Assembly: GCA_900315315.1 (NCBI GenBank)
Contig: OMYT01000018.1
Location: 1-61,868 of the forward strand
Reading direction: 5' to 3'
Length of the DNA stretch: 61,868 nucleotides
DNA from: an uncultured Eubacteriales bacterium
GTDB lineage: Bacteria > Bacillota > Clostridia > Christensenellales > Aristaeellaceae
Shown here: positions 26,407-35,288 of the stretch, piece by piece
Position numbering within the stretch: position 1 is the first letter of the stretch
Layout: each line of letters opens with the position of its first letter
Made by a program: the position numbers and the translations under genes
Notes under the pieces: generated by a model
Seen by the model: the letters and a program-made list of their open reading frames with translations, nothing else
Told to the model about the DNA's origin: nothing
The model's database searches: none

Positions 26407-29400
26407 TTAATCTCCTTCTTTATAGGAAGTCCATACCTGTTTCTTTCCCTCGCCGGTTCCGGGCGGTACAACGCCCTCCTTCTTGCTGACGAAACCGATA
26501 TCCGCATTGTAGTTCGCCTTGTCGCTTTCCACCTGGATCTCGGCAGACTCATAAACGCCGCCATCCCCGTCTTCCTCCAGCACGGAAGCGATGATCCGGA
26601 TATCCGTCCGTTTTTCGGTCGGTTTCACCTCGTCCGGCGCCGTCACACGCAGCGTATAAACCGCGGGATACAGATCCTCAAACCGATAGAAGCCGTACTG
26701 GTCCGTCTCTGTTTCCGCGATGAATTCACCATCGCGCAGCAGTTCAATCCTTACGCTCGGGATCCCCGGTTCGTCCATACCCTGCAGGCCGTCCTTGTCC
26801 AGATCCAGCCAGCAGAAGTCTCCCAGCCGTCCGGGCAGCACACAGCCGATGTTCATCTTCCGCTGATCTTCACCCATGAGCAGTTCAATGGGATCGGAAG
26901 TTCCGTTCCGGTTGGTGGCATGTGTGATTACGGAGATCTGGGTTTCATTCAGTCGCCTGTCGTCCGGTTCGATAATGACGCATCCCTCCGGCATAGAGGC
27001 GTCCAGCGTGTAGGTCCCCGGCATCAGATTGTTGAACAGGTATTCCCCGCCGCTGCCGGTGGTCTGGCTCTGCAGCACAGTACCTTCCTCATCCAGCAGG
27101 CGGACTTCCGCGCCTGCCAGCGGTTCCACCGTGTCCCCGCGGTCGATCCATACGCCGCCGCCGATCGATGTATAGCGGACAATGCCGAGCAGCAGGCCTT
27201 CCTTCGTTTCATCCTCTTTCAACGCGATTCCGCTGACGACCAGTTTGCCGCCTGCCTCCTCGAAGACGCTGTCGCCTTCCTTCGGCGCAATCGTGCGTTC
27301 GTCCAGCGGGAAGGATACCGTGAAGTTTCCGGGAATCATCCCGGAGGTCTCATACCGGCCTTCTTCATCCGTGCGCAGCGTATCGAAAACCTTGCCGGTC
27401 AGATCATCGGTCACGGTGATCTCAAGGCCCTCAGGCGTGCTTTCGCCGTCATCAAAGAAGCCGTTGTTGTTCTCATCCATCCAGACCTGTCCGCTCAGGG
27501 AGGCCGGAATGACCGCACCGAGCTGCTGATCGTTCCACTGCGCGCCCATCGCAACATTCATACTGATGCTCTGCGTATCCTTGCCGGCTGTCAGCGGAAG
27601 CGCAATATGGTCCGTGCGGCTGAGCACGTTTTCTTCGGGACAGGTAACCGTCAGCGTCCAGTTGTCCGGCCGCAGCGCTTCGAGCGCGAAGCTTCCGTCC
27701 TCTTCTGTGGTCACGGTAATCTCTTCCAGTTCGGCGCGGGAGGGTGTCAGAGTCAGCGTCATGCCAGCCAGTTCTTCCTCACCTTCGCCGCGCAGCCCGT
27801 CTCCGTCGTGATCGTGATAGGCCAGACCGTCAACCCGGCCGAGCGTCAGCGCGCCGCAGGCTGGTCCCTGAAGCTCTGACCCGGATTTGAAATCAAAGGG
27901 TTCGCTCTTGCCGACGCCGCTCTCCCCGGAGATCGTGTTCCCTCCGGTTCCGGTTCTGGCAAATACAGCGTTCTCAGGCAGCGTGTATTCAAGATAATAA
28001 GTGCCGGGCATGACCGCGTCAAACAGATAGGCGCCGTCCTCGCCGATTTCAGCTTTGAATGCTTCCTCTCCCTCTTCGCTCATCAGGCGGACTGTAACGC
28101 CGGGCAGACCGTTCTCGCCTTCATCGCGGACGCCGTTGTCGTTTCTGTCGGCAAAAACAGTGCCCCTGATTACGCCGGGTTGAATCATGCCGACATCCAT
28201 GTCTGTTTTATTTTCTCCCAAGGCAAGGAAGAACGGTTCGGAGAATCCCTCACCGCCGGTACGGTTTACAATCACATTCCCGTCGCCGAGCTTGGTAAAT
28301 GCATATCCCTTTGTCGCGGTCACATGAAGCGTATAGTTCCCGGGAACCAGCTTGGTCAGTTCATATTTGCCCTTGACGCTGGTTTTGTCCATGGCGACCA
28401 CGTTGCCGTTTTCATCATACAGACCAACCAGGAACCCGGAAACCACTTTCTCCCCGCCCGACTTGTCAGCGGAGAAGTCGTCGTCATAGTAAACCGTGCC
28501 CGTAATCGATCCGGGATAAATCACGCCGACATTCATCTCGCGGGACTGTCCCTCGTTCAGCACAAAATTATTCCAGAAATTCTCGCGGCGGCCCGGCCTG
28601 GACTGGAAATGATTGCCGAGAGGATCGCTGACCGTCTTTGAGAAATCACTCCCGTCCTCGGGAAGCACCGCGCGCATCTTATAGTTGTTTCCGCGCAAAC
28701 CGGTCAGCGTATAGGTACCGTCCTCCGCGGAGAATGTCTTGGCGACTTCCTCATCCATCGCCGGTTTGATGGCTGTGATCTTGACGCCCGGCATGGGTTC
28801 TTCGCCCTCATCGTACATGCCGTTGTAGTTCGCGTCGAGGAAGCAGCGGCCGGTAATCTCTCCCGCCCAGGTAAAGCCGATATACTGCTTGTCCTTGCTT
28901 TCCCTGTCATTCAGGTCCATCTGCCGGCTGGCTCTGTTCGTTCCGTCTTTGGTAATGATGGAACGGCGTCCGCCTCTCTTGGATACTTTGGCAAACATCA
29001 TACCGTCCGGAGCCGTCACCGTCAGGTTATAGAACGCAGGTTCAATTTCGTCAATGCACCATTTTCCGTCCGCTCCGGAAACTGTCTCGTAATGCAGGCC
29101 GTTCTTCACGCCGTCCATTTCGATTTTGATCCCGGCAAGCGCAGGTTCTCCGTCCTTGAAAAGACCGTCCGCCGTCTCGTCAAACCAGCATTGACCGCTC
29201 ACATGCAGCGAAGACAGGTTTGGTTCGGGCGTTGGCTGCAGCAGTGCGGGGTCCACCGGCGGGAGCGTCGGTGTCGGCCCTGCTTCAATCACGGAAACGG
29301 GTTCCTGATTTTCTTCTGTTTCCTCATCCGGCACCGGTGTTTCAAACAGGAGTTCCCCTTCGTCCGACGTTTCCGTTCCGTCTTCCGCCGTCTCCGTTCC

Positions 29401-29823
29401 GGATTCCTTTAAATCCGTCGAAGAGGGCTCCTCTGTGGGTTCCGGTTTATCTGCCAGCGGATATACAATAACCGGAACGGTCATCGTTCCTCCGGCTTCG
29501 GGAATCACTTCACAGTACGCCGTACTCAGGTCCCACTCCGCCGAAATGCTCTCCGGCAGCGGGATAATCCTGACCCGTTCTGCCTCCGGAAGCGTCACTG
29601 TGGTTTTACCGGCATCGATGATGCCGGCTTCCCGTCCATTCTGAAGTACACGGAACTTTCCGTCCAGTCTGACAGTTGTCTTTGTTCCGTCCTTCGCAGT
29701 CCGTACACCGCTGAGGTAGACCCCCAGAGTTGCCGGTTCGGCGGAAGAAACGGTCATTATCCCGCAGATCAGTATGATAACAAGCACACAGGCGATAAGC
29801 CTTTTCCCTTGGTTTGTGTTCAA
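26407..29823 (-). CDS. Giant secreted protein with about eight SdrD_B-like repeats
   Basis: The protein (1138 aa) has a signal peptide (RLIACVLVIILICGIMTVSS-A), an N-terminal beta-rich region, a Pro/Thr/Glu linker (about 130-200), and about eight SdrD_B/Cna_B-like beta-sandwich units. Each starts with a GxVWxDxxxNGxxDxGE motif, e.g. SGQVWMDENNNGFFDDGE, and later has a TxxxGxYxFxxLxPGxY pattern. Asp-rich loops suggest Ca2+ binding as in the family. There is no LPXTG or C-terminal anchor. The start TTG at 29823 is preferred, since GGGAGG lies 7 bases upstream; the frame continues to a TTG at 29844 without one. Likely a surface or extracellular scaffold. Confidence 0.85.
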   Translation of the reverse strand: MNTNQGKRLIACVLVIILICGIMTVSSAEPATLGVYLSGVRTAKDGTKTTVRLDGKFRVLQNGREAGIIDAGKTTVTLPEAERVRIIPLPESISAEWDLSTAYCEVIPEAGGTMTVPVIVYPLADKPEPTEEPSSTDLKESGTETAEDGTETSDEGELLFETPVPDEETEENQEPVSVIEAGPTPTLPPVDPALLQPTPEPNLSSLHVSGQCWFDETADGLFKDGEPALAGIKIEMDGVKNGLHYETVSGADGKWCIDEIEPAFYNLTVTAPDGMMFAKVSKRGGRRSIITKDGTNRASRQMDLNDRESKDKQYIGFTWAGEITGRCFLDANYNGMYDEGEEPMPGVKITAIKPAMDEEVAKTFSAEDGTYTLTGLRGNNYKMRAVLPEDGSDFSKTVSDPLGNHFQSRPGRRENFWNNFVLNEGQSREMNVGVIYPGSITGTVYYDDDFSADKSGGEKVVSGFLVGLYDENGNVVAMDKTSVKGKYELTKLVPGNYTLHVTATKGYAFTKLGDGNVIVNRTGGEGFSEPFFLALGENKTDMDVGMIQPGVIRGTVFADRNDNGVRDEGENGLPGVTVRLMSEEGEEAFKAEIGEDGAYLFDAVMPGTYYLEYTLPENAVFARTGTGGNTISGESGVGKSEPFDFKSGSELQGPACGALTLGRVDGLAYHDHDGDGLRGEGEEELAGMTLTLTPSRAELEEITVTTEEDGSFALEALRPDNWTLTVTCPEENVLSRTDHIALPLTAGKDTQSISMNVAMGAQWNDQQLGAVIPASLSGQVWMDENNNGFFDDGESTPEGLEITVTDDLTGKVFDTLRTDEEGRYETSGMIPGNFTVSFPLDERTIAPKEGDSVFEEAGGKLVVSGIALKEDETKEGLLLGIVRYTSIGGGVWIDRGDTVEPLAGAEVRLLDEEGTVLQSQTTGSGGEYLFNNLMPGTYTLDASMPEGCVIIEPDDRRLNETQISVITHATNRNGTSDPIELLMGEDQRKMNIGCVLPGRLGDFCWLDLDKDGLQGMDEPGIPSVRIELLRDGEFIAETETDQYGFYRFEDLYPAVYTLRVTAPDEVKPTEKRTDIRIIASVLEEDGDGGVYESAEIQVESDKANYNADIGFVSKKEGVVPPGTGEGKKQVWTSYKEGD

Positions 29824-29865
29824 AATGATTGCCTCCCGGATCAAAGAGGTTTAACGAAAGCCCTC

Positions 29866-30717
29866 TTAATTTGTTACCTTAACGGTGTGCCGGAACTTAT
29901 CGTACACGCCGTCCACATAAGTTTCTCTGTACCCCTGAGGATAGCTGACATTGAGAATATAGAGCATCTTGTCGGAGCAGGCCATGATAATCCGTCCGGC
30001 GATCTTGGCGCCGTCGGTCAGCGTGCCGGAATAATTGGCATAAATCCCGTCTGAATTCATAAATTTCCGTCCGGCTGTGTTCGAGCGTTCAAACTTCTGG
30101 AAACCGTCGCTTGCGATGGTATCCAGTGCGTTTTTAACTTCCTTGGTCAGCTCATTCTTGTTATAGTTCTTGCCGAGCGGTACCACCCGGATGTTCAGTT
30201 TAGCCGCATAGTCCATGGACGGATCCGGATTCGTCAGCGTATAGGAGTCTGACGCGCTGTCGTCCGCCAGCCAGCCCGCAGGTGCATCAAAACTCAGGTG
30301 CAGGGAAGGCACTTCATAGGTGGAATAGGTAAACGCAAGCTTCGGCAGCGGAGTCGGCGTAGGCTTGTCAATCGGATCAATCAGCACGGGTGTCGCTCCG
30401 GCATATTCGCTCTGCATGGTCGGCGCGGGGGTCATCCCGTTCTCGTCCACGTTTGCTCCTGGCTGATCAATCGGCAGCGTTTCTTCTCCGCCGCCTTCCT
30501 CGGAAGTCGGATCATAGGATCCGTCGTCAAAATTGATCTGCTGCGGAACCGGCGTATCTCCGAAGATGTTCTGCGCATCCTGGGCCGGCGCCGATTCCTG
30601 CTGCGTCGTTTCCTGCTGCTGAGGAGAGGTCGGGAAGGTTTCCTTCTGCTGGCAGGCCGTCATCACCAACGCGGCGCATAATACCAGTGCCAGGCACAGA
30701 ATCCGTTTTTTCCACAT
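29866..30717 (-). CDS. Secreted lipoprotein, unknown function
   Basis: The 283-aa protein has a lipoprotein signal peptide with lipobox VMTAC (Cys near 22), then a low-complexity linker rich in Gln, Pro, Thr and acidic residues (to about 130), and a globular C-terminal domain (about 135-283) with SFDAPAGWLADDSASDSYT, a beta-rich layout like secreted DUF-type domains. It is followed 43 bases later by the SdrD_B-like gene. AGGATGGAGG precedes the ATG. Function unknown. Confidence 0.75.
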   Translation of the reverse strand: MWKKRILCLALVLCAALVMTACQQKETFPTSPQQQETTQQESAPAQDAQNIFGDTPVPQQINFDDGSYDPTSEEGGGEETLPIDQPGANVDENGMTPAPTMQSEYAGATPVLIDPIDKPTPTPLPKLAFTYSTYEVPSLHLSFDAPAGWLADDSASDSYTLTNPDPSMDYAAKLNIRVVPLGKNYNKNELTKEVKNALDTIASDGFQKFERSNTAGRKFMNSDGIYANYSGTLTDGAKIAGRIIMACSDKMLYILNVSYPQGYRETYVDGVYDKFRHTVKVTN

Positions 30718-30772
30718 GATTCATTCCTCCATCCTGTTACTAAAACAATTATACCCAAAGGTTTCAGGAGAC

Positions 30773-30787
30773 AATCGGAAAGCCCCC
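30773..30787 (-). repeat. Post-stop hairpin repeat, half copy (after yhaM)
   Basis: Immediately after the yhaM stop the minus strand has GGGGGCTTTCCGA, the left end of the repeat found after greA and dnaB. The right arm is lost, and the lipoprotein promoter region follows. Confidence 0.5.
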
Positions 30788-31732
30788 TTAATAAAGCGGA
30801 TGATAAATTCTCCTGTCCAGGCTGTAAATCTTCTCGCTGAAAGCACCGGGCGGCGTCTTGTCTGTCGCGGTTTTGATCGTGTTCATCCGCGCATCCAGGA
30901 TATCGATCCAGTGAAGCGCCTCCGCTTCCGGAAACATCGGCGGTTTCGGGCTGCCATACTCGCTTTCGCCGTGATGGCTCAGCAGCATGTGCTCCAGCAA
31001 AACAAGCATTTCCCCGGTCACGCCTTTTTTTTCAGCTACCCGGTTCAGGTTTGTGATCCCGCGGACCAGATGTCCCAGCAGCTGCCCGTCCCGCGTATAA
31101 TCCGTCACGTTTCCGGTCCGGTCGCTCTTCATCTCCTCGATCTTGCCAAGGTCGTGGATAATCACTCCCGCCAGCAGCAGATCCCGGTTCAGCCAGGGAT
31201 AAACTTCCAACAGGTCCCGGGCCAGTTTCAGCATGTCCGTCGTATGATGCAGCAGCCCGCTCCGTTCCGCGTGGTGCATCCGCTGCGCCGCCGGAAACCA
31301 GCTGAGCCGGTCGCCGGCGATTTCAAGCATACCTTCCGTCAGTTTCCGGAGATCCTCATTCTCAAAACTGCTGATCGTCTCCCGGATTTCCTGCATCATA
31401 TCCTCCGGTTTCCGGGGCGCGCAGGGCACCAGACTGTTCATGTCCACCGGATCCTCATCGGTCGCCGGGCGCCATTTTTCCACCCTCAGCTGCAGGCGGC
31501 CGTTATATTCCTGGATCAGCCCGCGGACCTTGATCGTCGTCCCGGCTTCAGGCGCCTCCGCTTCAGGATCCCAGTTCCAGATCTTGCAGTTGATTTCTCC
31601 CGTGCGGTCGGTCAGATTCATATCCACGTAGTCATTGCCCTTGCTGTCCTTCCGTTTCTCCGCAGAGCGGATCAGCAGGAAGCCTTCAAACCGCATATCC
31701 TTCTGCAACTGGCAGACGGTGTAATTCTCCAT
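30788..31732 (-). CDS. yhaM: 3'-5' exoribonuclease YhaM family
   Basis: YhaM degrades RNA from the 3' end. The 314-aa product has an N-terminal OB-fold (about 15-95; FEGFLLIRSAEKRKDSKGND) and a C-terminal HD domain (about 155-290) with the metal motif HHTTDM and VIIHDLGKI, and a later LLSHHG. The start is MENYTV at 31732, because family members start MENY-like; the upstream frame is longer by nine codons. It lies downstream of dnaB on the same strand with a repeat block between. Confidence 0.92.
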   Translation of the reverse strand: MENYTVCQLQKDMRFEGFLLIRSAEKRKDSKGNDYVDMNLTDRTGEINCKIWNWDPEAEAPEAGTTIKVRGLIQEYNGRLQLRVEKWRPATDEDPVDMNSLVPCAPRKPEDMMQEIRETISSFENEDLRKLTEGMLEIAGDRLSWFPAAQRMHHAERSGLLHHTTDMLKLARDLLEVYPWLNRDLLLAGVIIHDLGKIEEMKSDRTGNVTDYTRDGQLLGHLVRGITNLNRVAEKKGVTGEMLVLLEHMLLSHHGESEYGSPKPPMFPEAEALHWIDILDARMNTIKTATDKTPPGAFSEKIYSLDRRIYHPLY

Positions 31733-31789
31733 CAGTCCTTCATTCCTCACACTTATCAATACTGCTTTTCAACCATTTTGTTCCTTGAA

Positions 31790-31889
31790 CCCGAAGGGGT
31801 TATGGGGGGGTCGTCGCGCCCGGAAAACTGTCCGGTGGACAGTTTTCAGCAGAGAACGGGCGGTAGCCCAGGGCACTCGGAAAGCCCCC
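31790..31889 (-). repeat. Post-stop hairpin repeat, long copy (after dnaB)
   Basis: It starts right after the dnaB stop with GGGGGCTTTCCGA on the minus strand and ends GACCCCCCC...CCCCTTCGGG. The centre holds a perfect 11-bp hairpin GAAAACTGTCC/GGACAGTTTTC (31823-31847) in a 3-base loop. Confidence 0.6.
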
Positions 31890-33257
31890 TTAGAATGGTG
31901 CACTGGACGACGGTTGTGAATCTCTCGCGAGATTTGCGAACGTCGTATATTCGCTCAGCCACGCCAGCTTGACTGTCCCGAGAGGACCGCTCCGCTGTTT
32001 GGAAACAATCACTTCGCCGATGTTCTTGTCCTCGGTGTCCTTGTTATAATACTCTTCCCTGTGCAGGAACATGACCACGTCCGCATCCTGCTCGATAGAC
32101 CCGGAGTCACGCAGATCGCTTAGCATCGGGCGTTTGTCGACCCGATCCTTGTTCGCACGGCTCAACTGCGCACACGCAACAATGGGGATCTTCAGTTCCA
32201 GGGCGATTGCCTTCAGCTGCCGGCTGATCTCGCTCACTTCCAGCTGACGGTTTTCGGTTTTTCCGTCTGCCCTCATCAGCCCCAGATAGTCAACAACCAC
32301 CAGATCCAGCCCTTTGTCCATCTTCAGCTGGCGGCATCTGGAGCGCAGCTGTGTGGGTGTGATGGCCGCTGTATCATCGATATACATCGGTGCCGCCGAA
32401 AGCGGTCCCAGTGTTTGGGCAATCCGTTCCCAGTCATCGTCCCGGAGTGTTCCGCGCCTTACCCGCTGCATATCCACTCTTGCGTCGGAGCACAGCATTC
32501 TCATCGCGATCTGCTCCCGCGGCATCTCCAGTGTAAAAACAGCCGTAACCCTGCCTTTATTCAGGGCGGCATGTTCCGCAATATTCATGGCGAAGGAAGT
32601 TTTACCCATCGCCGGACGGGCTCCGACCACGATCAGTTCACCGGGGTGAAGCCCTGTCAGCAGGCTGTCCAGATCGATAAAACCCGTGGGCACGCCGGCG
32701 ATCTCACCCCTGAGTCTGGCCAGTTCCTGAATCTGGTCAAGAGTGGTCAGGATCACTTCGCTCATCGGCTTCAGGGCTTCCCCTTCCTGCCGGTTCATCA
32801 CGATATCGAAGATCTCCTTTTCGGCGTCGGAAAGGATGGCCGAAACTTCCTTCTGCTGACTGTAGCTTTCCTGCGAAATCTTGCCGCATGCCGCAATCAG
32901 TTTCCGGAGAATGCTCTTCTCCCGGACAATGTCGATATAAGAGCGGACATTGGCCGCCGTAGGCACTTCCGAAACAATCTTCATCAGGTACCGCAGCCCG
33001 CCGACCCCTTCCAGCGTCCCTTTCCGGCTCAGCTCTGCCTGCAGTGTCGTCAGGTCGATCGGCGCCTGATGCCGGTTCAGGTCCGCCATCACCTGAAAGA
33101 TTTCCCGATGTTCGGGCTGGTAAAAATCTTCGGGTTTCAGCTGCTCGATAGCCCGCTGTACAGCAATGCTGTCCTGGACCATCGCGCCCAGGACACTGAC
33201 TTCTGCCTCCATGCTGTTCGGCGGGACCATTCCCCGCATCTCATCCCGAATTTCCAT
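31890..33257 (-). CDS. dnaB: Replicative DNA helicase DnaB
   Basis: DnaB unwinds DNA at the replication fork. The 455-aa protein has the N-terminal DnaB domain with the NSMEAEVSVLGAM start, the linker, and the RecA-like C-terminal ATPase with Walker A GARPAMGKTSFA, Walker B VVDYLGLM and the QLSRA/DLRDSGSIEQDAD motif. It follows rplI by 3 bases, the classic rplI-dnaB pair of Bacillota. Confidence 0.97.
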   Translation of the reverse strand: MEIRDEMRGMVPPNSMEAEVSVLGAMVQDSIAVQRAIEQLKPEDFYQPEHREIFQVMADLNRHQAPIDLTTLQAELSRKGTLEGVGGLRYLMKIVSEVPTAANVRSYIDIVREKSILRKLIAACGKISQESYSQQKEVSAILSDAEKEIFDIVMNRQEGEALKPMSEVILTTLDQIQELARLRGEIAGVPTGFIDLDSLLTGLHPGELIVVGARPAMGKTSFAMNIAEHAALNKGRVTAVFTLEMPREQIAMRMLCSDARVDMQRVRRGTLRDDDWERIAQTLGPLSAAPMYIDDTAAITPTQLRSRCRQLKMDKGLDLVVVDYLGLMRADGKTENRQLEVSEISRQLKAIALELKIPIVACAQLSRANKDRVDKRPMLSDLRDSGSIEQDADVVMFLHREEYYNKDTEDKNIGEVIVSKQRSGPLGTVKLAWLSEYTTFANLARDSQPSSSAPF

Positions 33258-33260
33258 TGA

Positions 33261-33713
33261 TTATTTCTTAATCGGCTTAATGTCCAGCTGCATCGGCGTG
33301 GTTACACCCGCATGCAGCCATACGGAGATCGTGCGGACCCCGGTTTCCCGGATCGGGTCCCCGATATCGATCTTCCGCTTGTCCACCTTCACGCCGTGCT
33401 GCTTTTCCAGTGCTTCCGCCACTTCAGCGGAAGTCACGGAGCCATACAGCCGGCCTTTCTCGCCGCATTTAACCTCCAGCGCGATGACCTTTCCCTTCAA
33501 AGACTCAGCTTTCTGCTTCGCCGCGGCCAGTTCTTCCGCCTCACGGGCATCCTGTGCCGCGCGCTTGCGCTGAATCTCCTTCAGCGCGCCGGGAGTCGCC
33601 TCCGCCGCCAGGCGCTGTGGAAAAAGAAAATTCCGGGCGTATCCGTCGCTCACTGTCAGGATATCATCCCGTTTCCCTACGTTTTTGACATCTTTCAGCA
33701 ATACAACCTTCAT
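33261..33713 (-). CDS. rplI: 50S ribosomal protein L9
   Basis: The 150-aa protein has the L9 N-terminal domain ([17 protein letters not shown]...[16 protein letters not shown]), the long connecting helix and the C-terminal rRNA-binding domain ([13 protein letters not shown]-like segment [16 protein letters not shown]). Length is typical. It has its own promoter and forms a two-gene unit with dnaB. Confidence 0.97.
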   Translation of the reverse strand: MKVVLLKDVKNVGKRDDILTVSDGYARNFLFPQRLAAEATPGALKEIQRKRAAQDAREAEELAAAKQKAESLKGKVIALEVKCGEKGRLYGSVTSAEVAEALEKQHGVKVDKRKIDIGDPIRETGVRTISVWLHAGVTTPMQLDIKPIKK

Positions 33714-33734
33714 CTTTGTTCACCCTCCTTCATA

Positions 33735-33763
33735 ATTTTATCCCATATCCCTCTAAAAAGCAA
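33735..33763 (-). promoter_or_regulatory. rplI-dnaB promoter
   Basis: TTGCTT (33758-33763), 17 bases, TAAAAT (33735-33740) on the minus strand, overlapping the T run of the upstream terminator. Positioned about 22 bases upstream of the rplI ATG. Confidence 0.6.
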
Positions 33764-33764
33764 G

Positions 33765-33800
33765 AAAAACCGGCTTGTCTCCCGTCTGAAACGAGCCGGC
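33765..33800 (-). terminator. Terminator of the coiled-coil gene
   Basis: CCGGCTcGTTTC and GAGACaAGCCGG form a stem with one mismatch on the minus strand, followed by TTTTT. Confidence 0.7.
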
Positions 33801-33818
33801 TTGTCTGCTTTCCGGAGG

Positions 33819-35288
33819 CTATTCATTCACCGTTTCCTTGGTCAGCGATAATTTGTACCCAAGCTTCTCAAGTTCTTCTGCAATTTCAATCAGCGTATCC
33901 GTCAGTGTTTCCTCATCCAGATTGTTATAATCCGTCGCTTTCTTCAGCTGTTCGTTCTCCTCGGTCAGTTCTTTAATCTTCGCGGCCGCTTCTTCCTGAT
34001 CCTTTGTCAGCGAAGTGACCTGCGTTGTCAGTTCTTTTTTTTCTGTCTGAAGCGTCTTCTGCTGCGCTTCCGCATCCTCTTTTTCTTTTGTCAGCGCGGT
34101 CACCTGACCGGTCAGGTCTTCGTTCTGTTTTGATGCCGTTTCAAGTTCTGAGACTGCGTTTTCCGCTTTCTTTTCGGCTTCTGCCAGCGTTGTTGCCAGC
34201 GCGTCCGCCCGAGCCGTCAGTGTTTCATTTTCTTCCCGAAGTGTTTTCAGCTGCGCTTCCGTGTTCTCTTTCTCTGTCTGAAGCGCGTTCAGCTGCGCTT
34301 CCGTGTTCTCTTTCTCTGTCTGAAGCGCGTTCAGTTGCGCTTCCGTGTTCTCTTTCTCTGTCTGAAGCGCGTTCAGTTGCGCTTCCGCGTCCTCTTTTCC
34401 TTTTGTTAGCGCGGTCACCTGACCAGCAAGGTCTTCCTTCTGTTTTGATGCCGTCTCAAGTTTTGCGGTTGCGTCTTCCGCTTTCTTTTTGGTTTCTGCC
34501 AGCGATGTTGCCAGCGCGTCCGCCCGGGCTGTCATTGTTTCTTTTTCTTCCCGAAGTGTTTTCAGCTGCGCTTCAGTGTTCTCTTTTTCTTTTGTCAGCG
34601 CGGTCACCCGGGCAGCCAGGTCTTCTTTCTGTTTTGATGCCGTCTCAAGTTCTGCGGCTGCATCTTCCGCTTTCTTTTCGGTTTCTCCCAGCGCTGTTGC
34701 CAGCGCGTCCGCCCGAGCAGCCAGGTCATCCTTCTGCGTTGTTGTCTCATCCAGCTTCGCTGTCAGTTCTTCCTGCTGCTTTGTGTTCTCGTCCAGCTTT
34801 ACGGACAGCGCATCTCTCTGTTTTATCACCGCGTCCAGTTTCGTCGTCAGTTCGGCCTTTTCCAGGTCTGCTTCGTCCAGCCTCGCAGCCGCTTCCTCTG
34901 CCGCCTTTGCTGCATCGGTCTTCAGCGTCTCCGCCTGCGCGGTCAGTGTCTTTGTTTCCGCCTGCGATGTTTCCAGTTTCGCTGTCAGGTCGTCGATCTG
35001 CTTCGCCGCGTCTTCAGACGCCAGTGATAAATCACTGTTCCGCTGTGTCGCTTCGTCCAGCTTTGCTTGCAGATCATCCCGCTGCGCCGTGACTTCTTTC
35101 AGCTTTGCGCCCGCTTTTTCTGCCGATTCCGCGTTTTCAGCTTTCAGGGTCTCATTCTGTGCAATCAGTTCATCTTTCTCCCTGTTCAGCGCGCCGATCC
35201 TGCCGTTTGCGGAAAGGAAAAGAACCGCAAAGCCAACCGCCAGTACGGCAAACAGGATCATCAACACTTTTTCGGTACTCTTATTCAT
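33819..35288 (-). CDS. Membrane-anchored long coiled-coil protein
   Basis: The 489-aa protein has one N-terminal membrane helix (VLMILFAVLAVGFAVLFLSA) and then an almost continuous coiled coil of about 440 residues rich in Ala, Glu, Lys, Leu and Thr. It is repetitive (TALTKEKE, DALATALAE, TASKQKEDLA) and includes a 14-aa unit, ALQTEKENTEAQLN, repeated three times. The C-terminal 25 residues (LIEIAEELEKLGYKLSLTKE) differ. It is like filament-forming or spacer proteins, but the family is unclear. It overlaps the upstream membrane protein by 4 bases, suggesting a linked role, and sits where other Bacillota carry different genes next to rplI. Confidence 0.7.
   Translation of the reverse strand: MNKSTEKVLMILFAVLAVGFAVLFLSANGRIGALNREKDELIAQNETLKAENAESAEKAGAKLKEVTAQRDDLQAKLDEATQRNSDLSLASEDAAKQIDDLTAKLETSQAETKTLTAQAETLKTDAAKAAEEAAARLDEADLEKAELTTKLDAVIKQRDALSVKLDENTKQQEELTAKLDETTTQKDDLAARADALATALGETEKKAEDAAAELETASKQKEDLAARVTALTKEKENTEAQLKTLREEKETMTARADALATSLAETKKKAEDATAKLETASKQKEDLAGQVTALTKGKEDAEAQLNALQTEKENTEAQLNALQTEKENTEAQLNALQTEKENTEAQLKTLREENETLTARADALATTLAEAEKKAENAVSELETASKQNEDLTGQVTALTKEKEDAEAQQKTLQTEKKELTTQVTSLTKDQEEAAAKIKELTEENEQLKKATDYNNLDEETLTDTLIEIAEELEKLGYKLSLTKETVNE
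34251..34376. repeat. Three tandem 42-bp repeats within the coiled-coil gene
   Basis: Units 34251-34292, 34293-34334 and 34335-34376 are identical apart from a single C/T difference, followed by a diverged partial unit. Each encodes 14 residues, two heptads, so copy-number change would lengthen the coil without a frameshift. Confidence 0.9.

Noticed and set aside
26407-29823. Sortase-anchored adhesin
   Set aside because: SdrD_B-like repeats are present but the C terminus has no LPXTG motif, membrane helix or basic tail.
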